The notes under the pieces were generated by a model. It was not told the DNA's origin. It did not search any database and was given only the letters and a program-made list of their open reading frames with translations. Both the position numbers and the translations under genes were made by a program. A stretch of 17,482 nt of DNA. Origin: an uncultured Chloroflexota bacterium (GTDB taxonomy: Bacteria; Chloroflexota; Dehalococcoidia; UBA2247; RBG-13-53-26). The stretch spans positions 1 to 17,482 of the forward strand of contig CALMBS010000319.1 of assembly GCA_937860285.1 (NCBI GenBank), given 5' to 3'. Below, piece by piece: positions 1 through 7,804 of this stretch (its first letter is position 1; the number at the start of each line of letters is the position of its first letter).

Positions 1-1362
1 GATGCCGGTGACGCTGACGGCCTTGCCGGCGCCGACGTTCTTGTCGGCGAAGGTGGCCCCGCCGTAGCTGGCAGTCACATCGTCCCCGCCCAGGGCGTCG
101 GTGCTCAGAATCACGGTAGCCGAGGTGGTCCCGTCATAGACCTTGTTCACCCCGGTGGCGGTGACCGTCAGGTCACGCTGCCCCACCGTCAGCGAGCCAT
201 CGGAGTAGCCAATAGAATAGTTGGCCAGGCCGGACCCCACGGCGGCGCTGGGGGTAATGGAATAGGGGCTGCCGGCCACGGTGGCCGAAGCTGCGGCCCC
301 AGCGCTGGTCAGGGTGACGCTGGTGACCGTGTCGGAGTTGACCAGGCCGGAGGTGGTGAACTCGGTCCCGGCGAAGGCATAGGTATCGCCGTATGTCTTG
401 CTAATGTTGCTGGCCGTGATGGTCAGCGCCTTGGCGTTCACCGTGCGGCTGATGGACGACGAGGTGCTGCCGCTGAAGTTGGAGTCGCCGGCGTACACGG
501 CGGTGATGCTGGCGTGGGTGCCCACGGTGAGAGCTGTAGTGGAGAAAGTGGCCGTGGCGGTCAGGCCGCTGCCGCTCAGGGTGCCGGTGCCCAGGGTGGT
601 GGCCCCGTCCATGAAGGTCACGGTGCCGGAAGGCGTGTTCGAGCCGGCCGACCCGGTGACCGTGGCGGTGAAGGTGATGTTGTCGCCGTAGGTTATGGGG
701 TCGCTCAGGTCTGCCGATATGCTGGTGGTCGTGGTCGGCAGTGTGTAGTGCACCCTCACCTGCACCTGGTCGATATACAGATGCTTGTTCAGCTCGCCGG
801 ATGCGATCGCGTCCAGCCTCACGCGGAAATTGGCGTTGGTGAACTCGGTGTCGGACCAGGTCCTTCCCCAGTCGTCCGCAGCGTCCCCGCCGTCCCCGCC
901 AAGAGTCTCAGTGGTCTCCGCTGTCTGCATGTCTGTTCGCTTCAGGCCCTCGCTGCCCGAGGTGTAGGAGGAGCCACCGTTCCATGAGAGCGAGACATCG
1001 GCTTGTCGCGCGTTCACCAAGAAGAGGACGCCGGAGCGGTATCCTTCAATGCTGACCGCTATGCCGTTGATGGTGGAGCCGGAGGGGATGGTGGGGATAT
1101 CGAAGTTGTAGTACTGCACGATGTCGCCATCGTTGTCGGCGTCTGCGTACTGGTCGTTGCTGGTATAAGCGTAGCTGGGGTTCGTCCACCCGGAATTGAC
1201 GTAGGCTGACGGGTCGCACCACCCCGTGTCTGCCCCGTAAGCCTGCCCGCTGCTGATGGCGGCCACCAGGACCAAAGCCAGCAGAAGTGTGATACCTATG
1301 GCCGGGATGGTCCTCAGCACCCTCCGGCCTCTCCTGGAGACGATGCCTGCTGACCTTCTCAT
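1..1362 (-). CDS. Secreted Ig-like/YDG-domain repeat protein (3' end beyond window)
   Basis: An open frame of 454 codons starts at ATG 1362 and runs off the left edge, so the C-terminus is missing. The start follows a clear GAGGGGAAG ribosome site. Residues 1-43 form a signal peptide: an Arg-rich start, a hydrophobic core (GITLLLALVLVAA) and a likely cleavage near AYG-A. Residues 45-207 look like a beta-sandwich module (GWTNPSYAYTSNDQYA, then IPSGSTINGIAVSIEGY). About 210-308 is an Ig-like repeat of the Big_3_5 kind (GTVTFMDGATTLGTGTL). About 310-393 resembles an MBG module (ITASNISKTYGDTYAF). From 396 a YDG module begins (LTVTATGVNKVYDGTTSATV). Such proteins are exported surface or adhesin-like proteins; no catalytic site is visible. 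It lies 44 nt downstream of the sensor gene on the same strand, so co-transcription is likely. Ligand and anchoring are unknown because the end is missing. Confidence 0.85.
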   Translation of the reverse strand, partial: MRRSAGIVSRRGRRVLRTIPAIGITLLLALVLVAAISSGQAYGADTGWCDPSAYVNSGWTNPSYAYTSNDQYADADNDGDIVQYYNFDIPTIPSGSTINGIAVSIEGYRSGVLFLVNARQADVSLSWNGGSSYTSGSEGLKRTDMQTAETTETLGGDGGDAADDWGRTWSDTEFTNANFRVRLDAIASGELNKHLYIDQVQVRVHYTLPTTTTSISADLSDPITYGDNITFTATVTGSAGSNTPSGTVTFMDGATTLGTGTLSGSGLTATATFSTTALTVGTHASITAVYAGDSNFSGSTSSSISRTVNAKALTITASNISKTYGDTYAFAGTEFTTSGLVNSDTVTSVTLTSAGAAASATVAGSPYSITPSAAVGSGLANYSIGYSDGSLTVGQRDLTVTATGVNKVYDGTTSATVILSTDALGGDDVTASYGGATFADKNVGAGKAVSVTGI

Positions 1363-1406
1363 CTTCTTCCCCTCTGCTCCGGGCCGGCGGTCCGGTGCGG
1401 CCAGGT

Positions 1407-3125
1407 TCAGTTCCTCTTCGAGGACCGCACGGCATCGACGAAGTCGGAGTTCTGCGGCTGGGTCTCAGCCGGCGCCACGGTATCCTGCGGCCTGTCCTCG
1501 GCGGGCACTTCAGGCTGCGGAGCCGGCTCCCCGCCCGGTGCCGCCGTATCCTGCGGCTGGCTCTCGGTCGCCAACCTGGGTTCCGGGGTGGGGTTGAAGG
1601 CCTGGCGCAGGCGTGCGTCCGGGAACGACCGCATCAGCTTCAAGTGGTTCTTGACCCGGTCGTGGATCTCCCTCAGGAGATGGACGTTCTGCCGTGACTC
1701 CTCGGTGCGCCTCTGGTCCGTGATATCGCGGACGATCACCAGGGCCTCGCCGTAGCCGTTCGCCAGCACCCGGCCCTCGTAGTAGGACATGTTGCCGTCA
1801 ACCGACATCTGGAACTCGAAGACCTGGGTCTGCCCGGACTCGAGAGCCGTGGCCACGTGGGGCATGACGATGTGCTGTATCTCCGTCGGAATCATGTCGA
1901 AGATCTCGTCCTTCGGGCTGTGTCCCTCGACGCCGTCGTGATTGTCCTTGAGCGAGGCCACTTTCTGGGGCTTCCTGATCTCCAGGATGGCCCCGTCCTG
2001 GCTGATGCGGAACAGCAGCTCCGGAATGGCTTCCACCAGGGACCGGTTCCTGGCCTGGCTCTCTGCCAGCTCGCGCTGAGAGCGCTCCAGGGAGTCCAGG
2101 GTCCGGTTGACCACCTCGGCCGCGGCGGTCAGCTCGTCCCGGCCGCCGATGGCCACGCGCTCGGACAGGGACTGGCCCTGGGCCACTGCCTCAACCCCCT
2201 TGCGGAAGCGGCGCAGGCGGGAGACCACCAGCACATCGATTCCCAGGATGAGGATGAGGGCGAATGCCACGCTCAGGCAAATGAGCAGGCCGAGAGCCCT
2301 CTGGCCGGCTGCCTGGGCTCTGACGTAGGCATCCCGGGGCTCGCTGACGCGGAGGACAAAGGCCGGGCTCCCGTTGATTTCGGACACCAGCATGTAGGAG
2401 GCCATCGTCTGGCCGTCCAGGGCCCTGATCAGGGTGTTGTCGATCTGGGTCAGGGTGGACCGGGCCATCTGGAAGTCATCGGGTATGTCCGCTTCGTCGA
2501 CCCGGTGAATCTCCAGGGTCAGGCCCGTCAGCACGGACATCCGCTGCACCTCGGACTCGTCCAGGTAGCGGCCCATGATCAGCGCCCCGGCCATCGGGCC
2601 CTGGCGCTGGCTGGTGACGATAGGCTGCGAGGCCGCGATGACCAGGTCGTCCTGGAGGAACAGCAATCCGGAAACGCTGCCGGTCTCGCTGCTGTGCCTG
2701 GCCAGCACGCCGTCCCCGGTCACGAACTGTGTGAGGCCGGAGGGAAGCGAGGCCTCTTCGCCGCCAGGCGCGGCAACTGCCTTCGAATAGAAGACCTGGC
2801 CGTCGGGATCGATGAAGACGACGAAATCAACATCCAGGTTGAGGAGGGCCGCGGAGTTGAGGTTGGAGGTGACGAACTCCGCGTTGCCGTCCTGCATGAA
2901 CTGGTAGGAGTCATCCCTCTGGGCCCAGACCCCGACGGTGGCGTTGAGGGTGTTCACGTCCTGGTACAGGGTATTCGAGGCCAGCTGCAGCGAATGGACC
3001 GCCTGCTGCCTCTCCAGATCGGCGGCGGTGGCCGCCAGGTTGCCCTGGACATTGACCAGCACGATCAGGACAAACGCAGCACACGCTGCGAGTACCGCAA
3101 GCGCTGTTCGGCGGCGTAGCGTCAT
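1407..3125 (-). CDS. Membrane sensor (CHASE4-like, HAMP, PAS) with degenerate histidine-kinase H-box and no ATPase domain
   Basis: Numbering from ATG 3125 (MTLRRR), which has a GGGGG ribosome site 6 nt upstream; in-frame ATGs at 3155 and 3167 are alternatives. Residues 7-27 form TM1. Residues 27-276 form an extracytoplasmic sensor resembling CHASE4 (WAQRDDSYQF, then VVFIDPDGQVFYSKAV). TM2 is at about 277-302, HAMP at about 300-351 and PAS at about 358-471, ending IVRDITDQRRTEES. Residues 483-497 (LLREIHDRVKNHLK) match the start of the HisKA_2 region, normally EIHHRVKNNLQ. The His before RVKNN is Asp489 here, though His488 remains. The HATPase domain that should follow is absent. Residues about 501-572 are a Pro/Gln/Glu-rich tail with two PQDT(A/V)AP copies, ending in a normal stop. 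The protein can probably sense but cannot autophosphorylate as a standard kinase. It may be a decayed kinase or a signalling partner. It precedes the secreted repeat-protein gene. Confidence 0.8.
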   Translation of the reverse strand: MTLRRRTALAVLAACAAFVLIVLVNVQGNLAATAADLERQQAVHSLQLASNTLYQDVNTLNATVGVWAQRDDSYQFMQDGNAEFVTSNLNSAALLNLDVDFVVFIDPDGQVFYSKAVAAPGGEEASLPSGLTQFVTGDGVLARHSSETGSVSGLLFLQDDLVIAASQPIVTSQRQGPMAGALIMGRYLDESEVQRMSVLTGLTLEIHRVDEADIPDDFQMARSTLTQIDNTLIRALDGQTMASYMLVSEINGSPAFVLRVSEPRDAYVRAQAAGQRALGLLICLSVAFALILILGIDVLVVSRLRRFRKGVEAVAQGQSLSERVAIGGRDELTAAAEVVNRTLDSLERSQRELAESQARNRSLVEAIPELLFRISQDGAILEIRKPQKVASLKDNHDGVEGHSPKDEIFDMIPTEIQHIVMPHVATALESGQTQVFEFQMSVDGNMSYYEGRVLANGYGEALVIVRDITDQRRTEESRQNVHLLREIHDRVKNHLKLMRSFPDARLRQAFNPTPEPRLATESQPQDTAAPGGEPAPQPEVPAEDRPQDTVAPAETQPQNSDFVDAVRSSKRN

Positions 3126-3443
3126 GGCATACCCCCAGATACTCCGAGACTCCATTGTGGTCCCCATGGTTTACCAGGAGGTCTCAGACGGGAGCCTGGC
3201 GATCACAGAAACCTCTCATCGACCCGGGCGTCGCTGCATTGGCCTGCTTTCCTTTGCCGGCGGGACGGGTTTTGGCGGTGGCGGTAGGGGTTTCCGGCCT
3301 CTGGCCGGGCGGATGTCGCCCGTCACGGCCGCGGCCCGGGGCCGGACGGGGTTCGAAGTGATTTTGTGACAACTCGTCCGTGGAATGAGACTGCGCTGTT
3401 ATTGGCGTGGTTTATGATTTACCGCGTAATCGGCACCTGTGAT
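3126..3443. other. Divergent intergenic region between the sensor and HD-GYP genes
   Basis: This stretch of about 320 bp separates two divergently transcribed genes, so both promoters should lie here. I see no convincing pair of -35/-10 boxes. A lone TATGAT at 3413-3418 could be a -10 box for the rightward gene, but the hexamer 17 bp upstream is poor. There is a short palindrome TTGTGACAA at 3364-3372. No riboswitch motif that I know, including the c-di-GMP type, is recognisable. Confidence 0.4.
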
Positions 3444-4688
3444 ATGTACATGACCAAGCAGACTCACCACGTAGTTGTCTCGGAGACGCCCCCCGCACCG
3501 CGGGATCGGGTCGCCAGGGACACGAAGACAGCTTCCGTCGGGCTGCCCTGGACCGAACCGGAGTTCCAGGCCCTGTTGCGGGTGGTCTCGGACCGTGTCT
3601 TTCGCATCAGGCTGCAGCCGGACGGCTCCGTTTCGGTAATGGACGACCGCGGTGCCATCGTGGTCATCCCGACGGCCGAGTTGGCGGATGCCGTCGGCCG
3701 TTCCGGCGGGGAGAATCGGCCGGAGGATGCGATGGGGGGTCTGAGCCGGGAGCTGGGGCGCCAGGCCCAAGCCCTGATGGCCGGTTTCACCCGGACAGGC
3801 GAGGTGCAGGTCATTGATCTCCGCGTGGAGCGCAGCGGCCGGACCTCCAGCTACCAGGTGCGGGCTGCGGCCTGCGGGAACGCCGAGCTGCTGGCGCTGG
3901 TCAAGGATGTCGCGACGGGCAGGAAGTCCGGGGACAGCGCGGCCGCGCCGGCGGGTGAGCCGTCGCGCCTGGACCAGATCCTGCACAGCCAGGTTTCTTC
4001 CTATGTGGAGGACGAAGAGGTCCTCAAGGACGTTTCCGTCAAGCTCAACACGCTGCTTGAGGATACCATCGGGTCTATACAGTCGGTGGTGCAGAAGAAG
4101 GACCCGTACACGGCCCGGCACCAGGCCCGCGTATGGAAGCTGGCCTGCGCCATCGGGCGCGAGATGGGCCTGGGTAAGACCCGGGTGGCCATCATCGGGC
4201 TGGCCGCCCTGGTGCATGACTTTGGCAAGGTGTTCATCCCCGCCGACATCCTGAACAAGCCCGGCAAGCTGAGCGAGGCCGAATATGCGGCGGTGAAGGG
4301 GCATGCCGACGCAGTGTTCCAGGTGCTCAGCACCATCGACATGTTCTGCCCCATCGCCGACATCGTCCACCAGCACCATGAGAGGATGAACGGCTCGGGC
4401 TATCCCCTGGGCCTCAAGGGCGAGGACATCCTCCTGGAGTCCCGCATCATAGCCGTGGCGGACGTGGTGGAGGCCATGCTGTCCGATCGCCCCCATCGCC
4501 CGGCCCTGGGCGTGGACGCCGCTATGAAAGAGATCGCCATGGGCAAGGGCACCCTCTACGATGCAGATGCCGTAGATGCCTGCATCAAGCTGTTCACCGT
4601 CAGCAAGTTCGAGTTCGACCCGGAGGCGGAGGTCTCCGACTCCCCGCCCTCCCTGGAGCCCAGGCGCCCGGCAGCCGGGCCTCGCTGA
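3444..4688 (+). CDS. HD-GYP domain protein, predicted cyclic-di-GMP phosphodiesterase
   Basis: Numbering from ATG 3444 (MYMTKQ). The frame is open from GTG 3366, and ATG 3414 or 3450 are other possible starts; none has a good ribosome site. The C-terminal half is a canonical HD-GYP domain: ARHQARV, then HDFGK (His258-Asp259), LNKPGKLS, a metal-ligand His near 287, HHE at 311-313, GSGYP at 317-321, and RIIAVADVVEAM. All the signature metal-binding and GYP residues are present, so hydrolysis of c-di-GMP to pGpG or GMP is expected. A helical segment (about 175-225) links it to an N-terminal region of about 35-150 that contains a PAS-like stretch (FQALLRVVSDRVFRIRLQPDGSVSVMDD). No membrane segment is seen from this start, so it is probably cytoplasmic. 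It is divergent from a membrane sensor and a secreted repeat protein. A link between c-di-GMP and surface adhesion is possible but not shown. Confidence 0.88.
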   Translation: MYMTKQTHHVVVSETPPAPRDRVARDTKTASVGLPWTEPEFQALLRVVSDRVFRIRLQPDGSVSVMDDRGAIVVIPTAELADAVGRSGGENRPEDAMGGLSRELGRQAQALMAGFTRTGEVQVIDLRVERSGRTSSYQVRAAACGNAELLALVKDVATGRKSGDSAAAPAGEPSRLDQILHSQVSSYVEDEEVLKDVSVKLNTLLEDTIGSIQSVVQKKDPYTARHQARVWKLACAIGREMGLGKTRVAIIGLAALVHDFGKVFIPADILNKPGKLSEAEYAAVKGHADAVFQVLSTIDMFCPIADIVHQHHERMNGSGYPLGLKGEDILLESRIIAVADVVEAMLSDRPHRPALGVDAAMKEIAMGKGTLYDADAVDACIKLFTVSKFEFDPEAEVSDSPPSLEPRRPAAGPR

Positions 4689-4745
4689 TCCCCAGCCGGT
4701 GGCCCGTTCCCACTCTTCCTCCACCAGCGTCCCATCAGTATGGTT

Positions 4746-4782
4746 CCGGCAGGAGTGGAGCATGCATGGAAATGGCTGCCGG
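4746..4782. promoter_or_regulatory. Concentric inverted repeats upstream of the ligase promoter
   Basis: The arms CCGGCAG (4746-4752) and CTGCCGG (4776-4782) are perfect complements, and the self-complementary CATGCATG (4761-4768) sits almost exactly at their centre. The element ends 9 bp before the -35 box of the predicted promoter at 4792. It could be an operator, or a hairpin ending the HD-GYP transcript. There is no T-run, so a simple terminator is less likely. Confidence 0.35.
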
Positions 4783-4791
4783 GGCAAAGTC

Positions 4792-4821
4792 TTGACGGTG
4801 CGGCGCCCCAGGCCCTAGAAT
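4792..4821 (+). promoter_or_regulatory. Sigma70-type promoter for the asparagine-synthetase-like gene
   Basis: TTGACG at 4792-4797 and TAGAAT at 4816-4821 are separated by 18 bp. Each differs from the consensus hexamer by one base. The predicted start of transcription is near 4828, giving a leader of about 85 nt before ATG 4915. Confidence 0.6.
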
Positions 4822-4914
4822 CAATCGCCGGCACACACGGGCCGCGGCCCTGCCGGCCAGGCGCAGCCGACCCTCCAGGCCCCGCGGAAACGCAGGGCCG
4901 GAAAGGTGCAGCTA

Positions 4915-6789
4915 ATGCAGAATCCGGGGGCAAACAAAGGCTTCCTCTCGCTCTTCGGGGTCACCCGCCGTGACCGCAATTGGCTGACCGGTTTCCTGGG
5001 AGACAGGCTCGGAATAGTCCCCACAGTGGTCACCTACCCCAACAACGAGTCCTGCTTCTACTACACCAATGAGGGCGAGGTCAGGGAGAACGGCTCCTCA
5101 ACGTATCTGAAGCTGGGCTTCCTTCGCTCGCCGGAGGCGCAACCCCTCGCCATCGACGAGAACGGCGATGACCGGTTTGCTCCTGATCGCTTTGAGACCG
5201 GATCCATTTCCGGAAACGGCTACCTGGTGCGGTTCGACGGGCGCGAACCCGGCCTCGCGGTCTTTCCCACATTCATGGCCACCTCGCAGGTCTACTACGC
5301 GCCGTGGGAGGGCGGGGTCCTGTGTGCCACCGACATGCGCGTCATGCTGAGGCTGGTTGATGAAGTGAGCCTCAACGAGAAGGCGCTCCCCCTGCATCTC
5401 ATGTACCGCATTGCCCCGGGGCCGATGACCCACTTCAAGGACATACTCCGCGTGTTCCCCGGCGAGATACTGTGCTGGCGAAACGGGGCATTGGAGGTGA
5501 AGCACGTTCGGGACATGTTCTGCCCGCCGGAGACGCCGGCATACGACCACCTGGATGGTGCCCAGTGCCAAGACTATTTTGAAGAGCTTTCCCGCATCAT
5601 GGGCTCTTACGCCCGCGAGATAGACGGAAGAAAGGGTGAAATCGGCAACGAGCTGTCAGGCGGCGTGGACTCAGCGGTCATTCAGGTGCTGATCGGGCAG
5701 CACACGCCGGAGAGGAAGCCCCCCCGGAGCTTCAGCCTGACGTGGGAAGCCACCGGCTTCCAGTTCGAGGTGGGCTATGCCCGGGTGGCCAGCGAGGTGC
5801 TGCGTACGGAGCATACCTTTCTGGACATGCACGAGAAGGACTACATTGCCCTCCTGGTCAGAGCGGTGGAGACCATGGCCCAGCCGAACCTCAAAGCCGA
5901 GAACGATCCGGGGCAGCTGGCCCTGGCTGAGCACATAGCGGCCAACTATCCCCAGATGCATATGTTCATGGGTATGGGTGGGGACGCGTTCTACGGCATC
6001 GATATCGACAACGTCGAGGCGGCGAACAACTCCAACTGGCGGAAGAGACTTCCCGGCCACTATGTGGTCACTGAGTCCGTCAGGCTTTTCGGCACGCCCC
6101 TGTTCCGCAAGAAGCTGGGGGGGGTGCCGGACGTGCTCAGGTATGCCTGCATGCCCGCCTCATACCGCTGTCTGCGCACCCCGGCCGGGTTCTTCAACCC
6201 GGTCAACAGCGCGGGCATCCCGTACACCACCATCGAAACGGTGCGGCATTTCCTGGGCGATCGGGTGGTCCTGGATGCCCTGGACTACCGGCGCAGCGTC
6301 GCCCAGGGCGCCATGACCAGCCACTGTGTGCTGGAGCAGATGCATGACATCAGCGCCCTGGCAGCCGCCTACAACACCTCCGCCAGCTTCCAGACCTTCT
6401 TCTCTTCGGTCGGACTGGTGATGATACCCTTCTACTACGACCAGGACATGATACGCCTGGTGAAGAGCGTGTCCCCCCAGGTCAGGAACGTCAAGGGCAC
6501 CGAGCTCAAGCCGATCCTGAAGGACATCCTGAGGCAGAAGTCGGCCGGCCGGATCATCCACGAGAAGAAGGGGTCTTCAGGCTTCTGGAGGGATTTCCAG
6601 TCCTGGATGATGACCGGGTCCCTGCGCGAGATGGTGCATTCCATCGAGAGGCCCGGCTTCATGAACCAGAAGGACTTCGAGAGACTGATCAACAACAAGC
6701 ACCCCTACGGGTACGACCTGGTCTTTCCATTGCTGACCTACGACATCTTCAAGAAGAGCACCGCCAGGAATTACGGTCGCCGGGCCTGA
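4915..6789 (+). CDS. Asparagine-synthetase-like ATP-dependent amide ligase lacking the glutaminase cysteine
   Basis: 624 residues from ATG 4915, chosen for the AAAGGTG site 7 nt upstream; GTG 4906 is in frame but overlaps that site. The C-terminal half has the PP-loop LSGGVDS (Ser248-Ser253), which binds ATP pyrophosphate and activates a carboxylate as acyl-AMP. It also has GMGGDAFYG at 353-361, corresponding to the G-x-G-x-D-E motif of asparagine synthetase. The N-terminal half keeps late features of the Ntn glutaminase fold (LCATDMRVMLRLVDEVSLNEKAL, THFKDILRVFPGE). However, it opens MQNPGANKGF and has no Cys after the initiator Met, so it should not hydrolyse glutamine. This arrangement is known from beta-lactam synthetase; lasso-peptide cyclases and other amide ligases also use the synthetase domain. 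No precursor peptide or biosynthetic partner is visible, so the substrate is unknown. It has its own promoter and converges on the hydrolase gene, with stops 8 bp apart. Confidence 0.8.
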   Translation: MQNPGANKGFLSLFGVTRRDRNWLTGFLGDRLGIVPTVVTYPNNESCFYYTNEGEVRENGSSTYLKLGFLRSPEAQPLAIDENGDDRFAPDRFETGSISGNGYLVRFDGREPGLAVFPTFMATSQVYYAPWEGGVLCATDMRVMLRLVDEVSLNEKALPLHLMYRIAPGPMTHFKDILRVFPGEILCWRNGALEVKHVRDMFCPPETPAYDHLDGAQCQDYFEELSRIMGSYAREIDGRKGEIGNELSGGVDSAVIQVLIGQHTPERKPPRSFSLTWEATGFQFEVGYARVASEVLRTEHTFLDMHEKDYIALLVRAVETMAQPNLKAENDPGQLALAEHIAANYPQMHMFMGMGGDAFYGIDIDNVEAANNSNWRKRLPGHYVVTESVRLFGTPLFRKKLGGVPDVLRYACMPASYRCLRTPAGFFNPVNSAGIPYTTIETVRHFLGDRVVLDALDYRRSVAQGAMTSHCVLEQMHDISALAAAYNTSASFQTFFSSVGLVMIPFYYDQDMIRLVKSVSPQVRNVKGTELKPILKDILRQKSAGRIIHEKKGSSGFWRDFQSWMMTGSLREMVHSIERPGFMNQKDFERLINNKHPYGYDLVFPLLTYDIFKKSTARNYGRRA

Positions 6790-6797
6790 CCTCAACC

Positions 6798-7601
6798 TCA
6801 GCGGGCTTCGATGAAGGACACCAGATCGGATGCCACCCGGTCGGGCTCCTCCCAGTAGAAGGCGTGTCCGGCCCCCGGGTACACTACGAGCTGCGAGCCC
6901 GGTATGGCTGCCGCCAGCGCCTCCTGGTCACTTGGGGGAAGGATCGCATCCCGATCGCCCCAGATGATGAGGGTGGGCGCTTTGATCAGGTGCAGCTCCC
7001 CCAGGGAGTCGTCTGCCAGCAGGCCCGCGAGCGTGGCTCTCCACACGAAAGCCGGGACCTTCAGGCTCTCCTGCACTATGGTTTCGAAGAATCCCTGTGG
7101 TACCGGCCGGGCCAGGGTGCTCGCCGCAAACCCGCGCACGAAGCCCGGGTCCACCGGATCGGTCAGCTTCGATGCGGTCGAGTCCCACATCTCCTGCACA
7201 GCCGGCTTGTCTCCCAGGCTGGCGGGTGAGCCCAGGAGCACGAGCCCCATGCTGCGCTTGGGGTGGTCGATGGCAAAGCGCCGGGCGACGAAGCCGCCGC
7301 TGGAGCCGCCGGCGATGACGGAGGCCTCAAGCTGGACTGCGTCCATGAACGCGGCCAGGTCGGCGGCGAAATCACGGACGCGGTAGCCCGTCGCGGGGCG
7401 GCTCGCGTCACCGTGGCCTCGTTGCGTCAGGGCGAAGGCGTGGATGGACTCAGGGAGGTGGGCCAGAACGGGCTCGAAGGCACGCCAGGAGTCTCCGATG
7501 GCGTGCAGGAACACCACGGGAACACCCGCCGGGTCTCCCTGCTCCGCATACGGAAGCCGCACCTGGCTGGAAAGTAGAACCGACTTGAGAACGGGCGCCA
7601 T
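6798..7601 (-). CDS. Alpha/beta-fold hydrolase
   Basis: 267 residues, the usual size for the family. ATG 7601 has a GGGGG ribosome site 6 nt upstream. The oxyanion region is VVFLHAIGDSWRAF (28-42), where HA replaces the more common HG. The nucleophile elbow is GSSGG with Ser101. The likely acid is Asp218 in IIWGDRDAILP and the base His246 in GAGHAFYWEEP, so the Ser-Asp-His triad is complete. No signal peptide or membrane segment is seen, so it should act in the cytoplasm. The family covers esterases, lactonases, haloperoxidase-like enzymes and C-C hydrolases; the substrate cannot be told from sequence. It faces the amide ligase tail to tail. Its upstream region carries a GATAAT box followed directly by an inverted repeat like the two TetR-type operators on the right, so it may belong to the same regulon. 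Confidence 0.85.
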   Translation of the reverse strand: MAPVLKSVLLSSQVRLPYAEQGDPAGVPVVFLHAIGDSWRAFEPVLAHLPESIHAFALTQRGHGDASRPATGYRVRDFAADLAAFMDAVQLEASVIAGGSSGGFVARRFAIDHPKRSMGLVLLGSPASLGDKPAVQEMWDSTASKLTDPVDPGFVRGFAASTLARPVPQGFFETIVQESLKVPAFVWRATLAGLLADDSLGELHLIKAPTLIIWGDRDAILPPSDQEALAAAIPGSQLVVYPGAGHAFYWEEPDRVASDLVSFIEAR

Positions 7602-7649
7602 GTACTGCCCCCAGGCCCATTCTACCAGACCCGGCTGCCCGGTTTCAGG

Positions 7650-7673
7650 GTCAGGTTCCTCGTCAGGTTCCTC
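7650..7673. repeat. Tandem duplication of a 12-bp unit
   Basis: GTCAGGTTCCTC occurs twice in a row (7650-7661 and 7662-7673). It lies in the predicted leader of the hydrolase gene, between the start codon at 7601 and the operator-like site at 7696. On the transcribed strand each copy reads GAGGAACCTGAC. Confidence 0.7.
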
Positions 7674-7695
7674 TCCTTCAGGCTCCCTGGAACAA

Positions 7696-7721
7696 GTAAG
7701 TCAGCATTAGCTTGCATTATC
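7696..7721 (-). promoter_or_regulatory. Putative TetR-type operator C with adjoining -10 box, upstream of the hydrolase
   Basis: On the minus strand, GATAAT (7721-7716) is followed at once by GCAAGC-N8-ACTTAC (7715-7696). The right half is identical to that of the two stronger sites. The left half differs from GCAAGT by one base. The register relative to the -10 box is the same as at sites A and B. No good -35 box is found 16-18 bp upstream, so this is the weakest of the three sites. Confidence 0.4.
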
Positions 7722-7804
7722 GGCACTGGTGGCTACCAGCGCACCCAGAGACGGAATCAGGCGTCTGGCGGAGCCAATGCTGTACGAATCGCGCCATGAA
7801 GGCG

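Noticed and set aside
1857..3119. 420-codon plus-strand open frame opposite the sensor gene
   Set aside because: Its His/Gly/Asp-rich translation resembles no protein family, while the minus strand encodes clear TM, HAMP and PAS regions. It is a high-GC codon shadow.
3168..3443. Possible cyclic-di-GMP riboswitch before the HD-GYP gene
   Set aside because: The region is GC-rich and folded, but I cannot find the conserved core of that riboswitch class.
4666..4680. GCCCGG-CAG-CCGGGC hairpin at the end of the HD-GYP gene
   Set aside because: It lies within the coding sequence and has no following T-run; in GC-rich Pro/Ala/Gly codons this may be chance.
3399..4787. 462-codon minus-strand open frame opposite the HD-GYP gene
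   Set aside because: The opposite strand carries intact HD-GYP motifs; this frame has no recognisable domain and a shadow-like composition.
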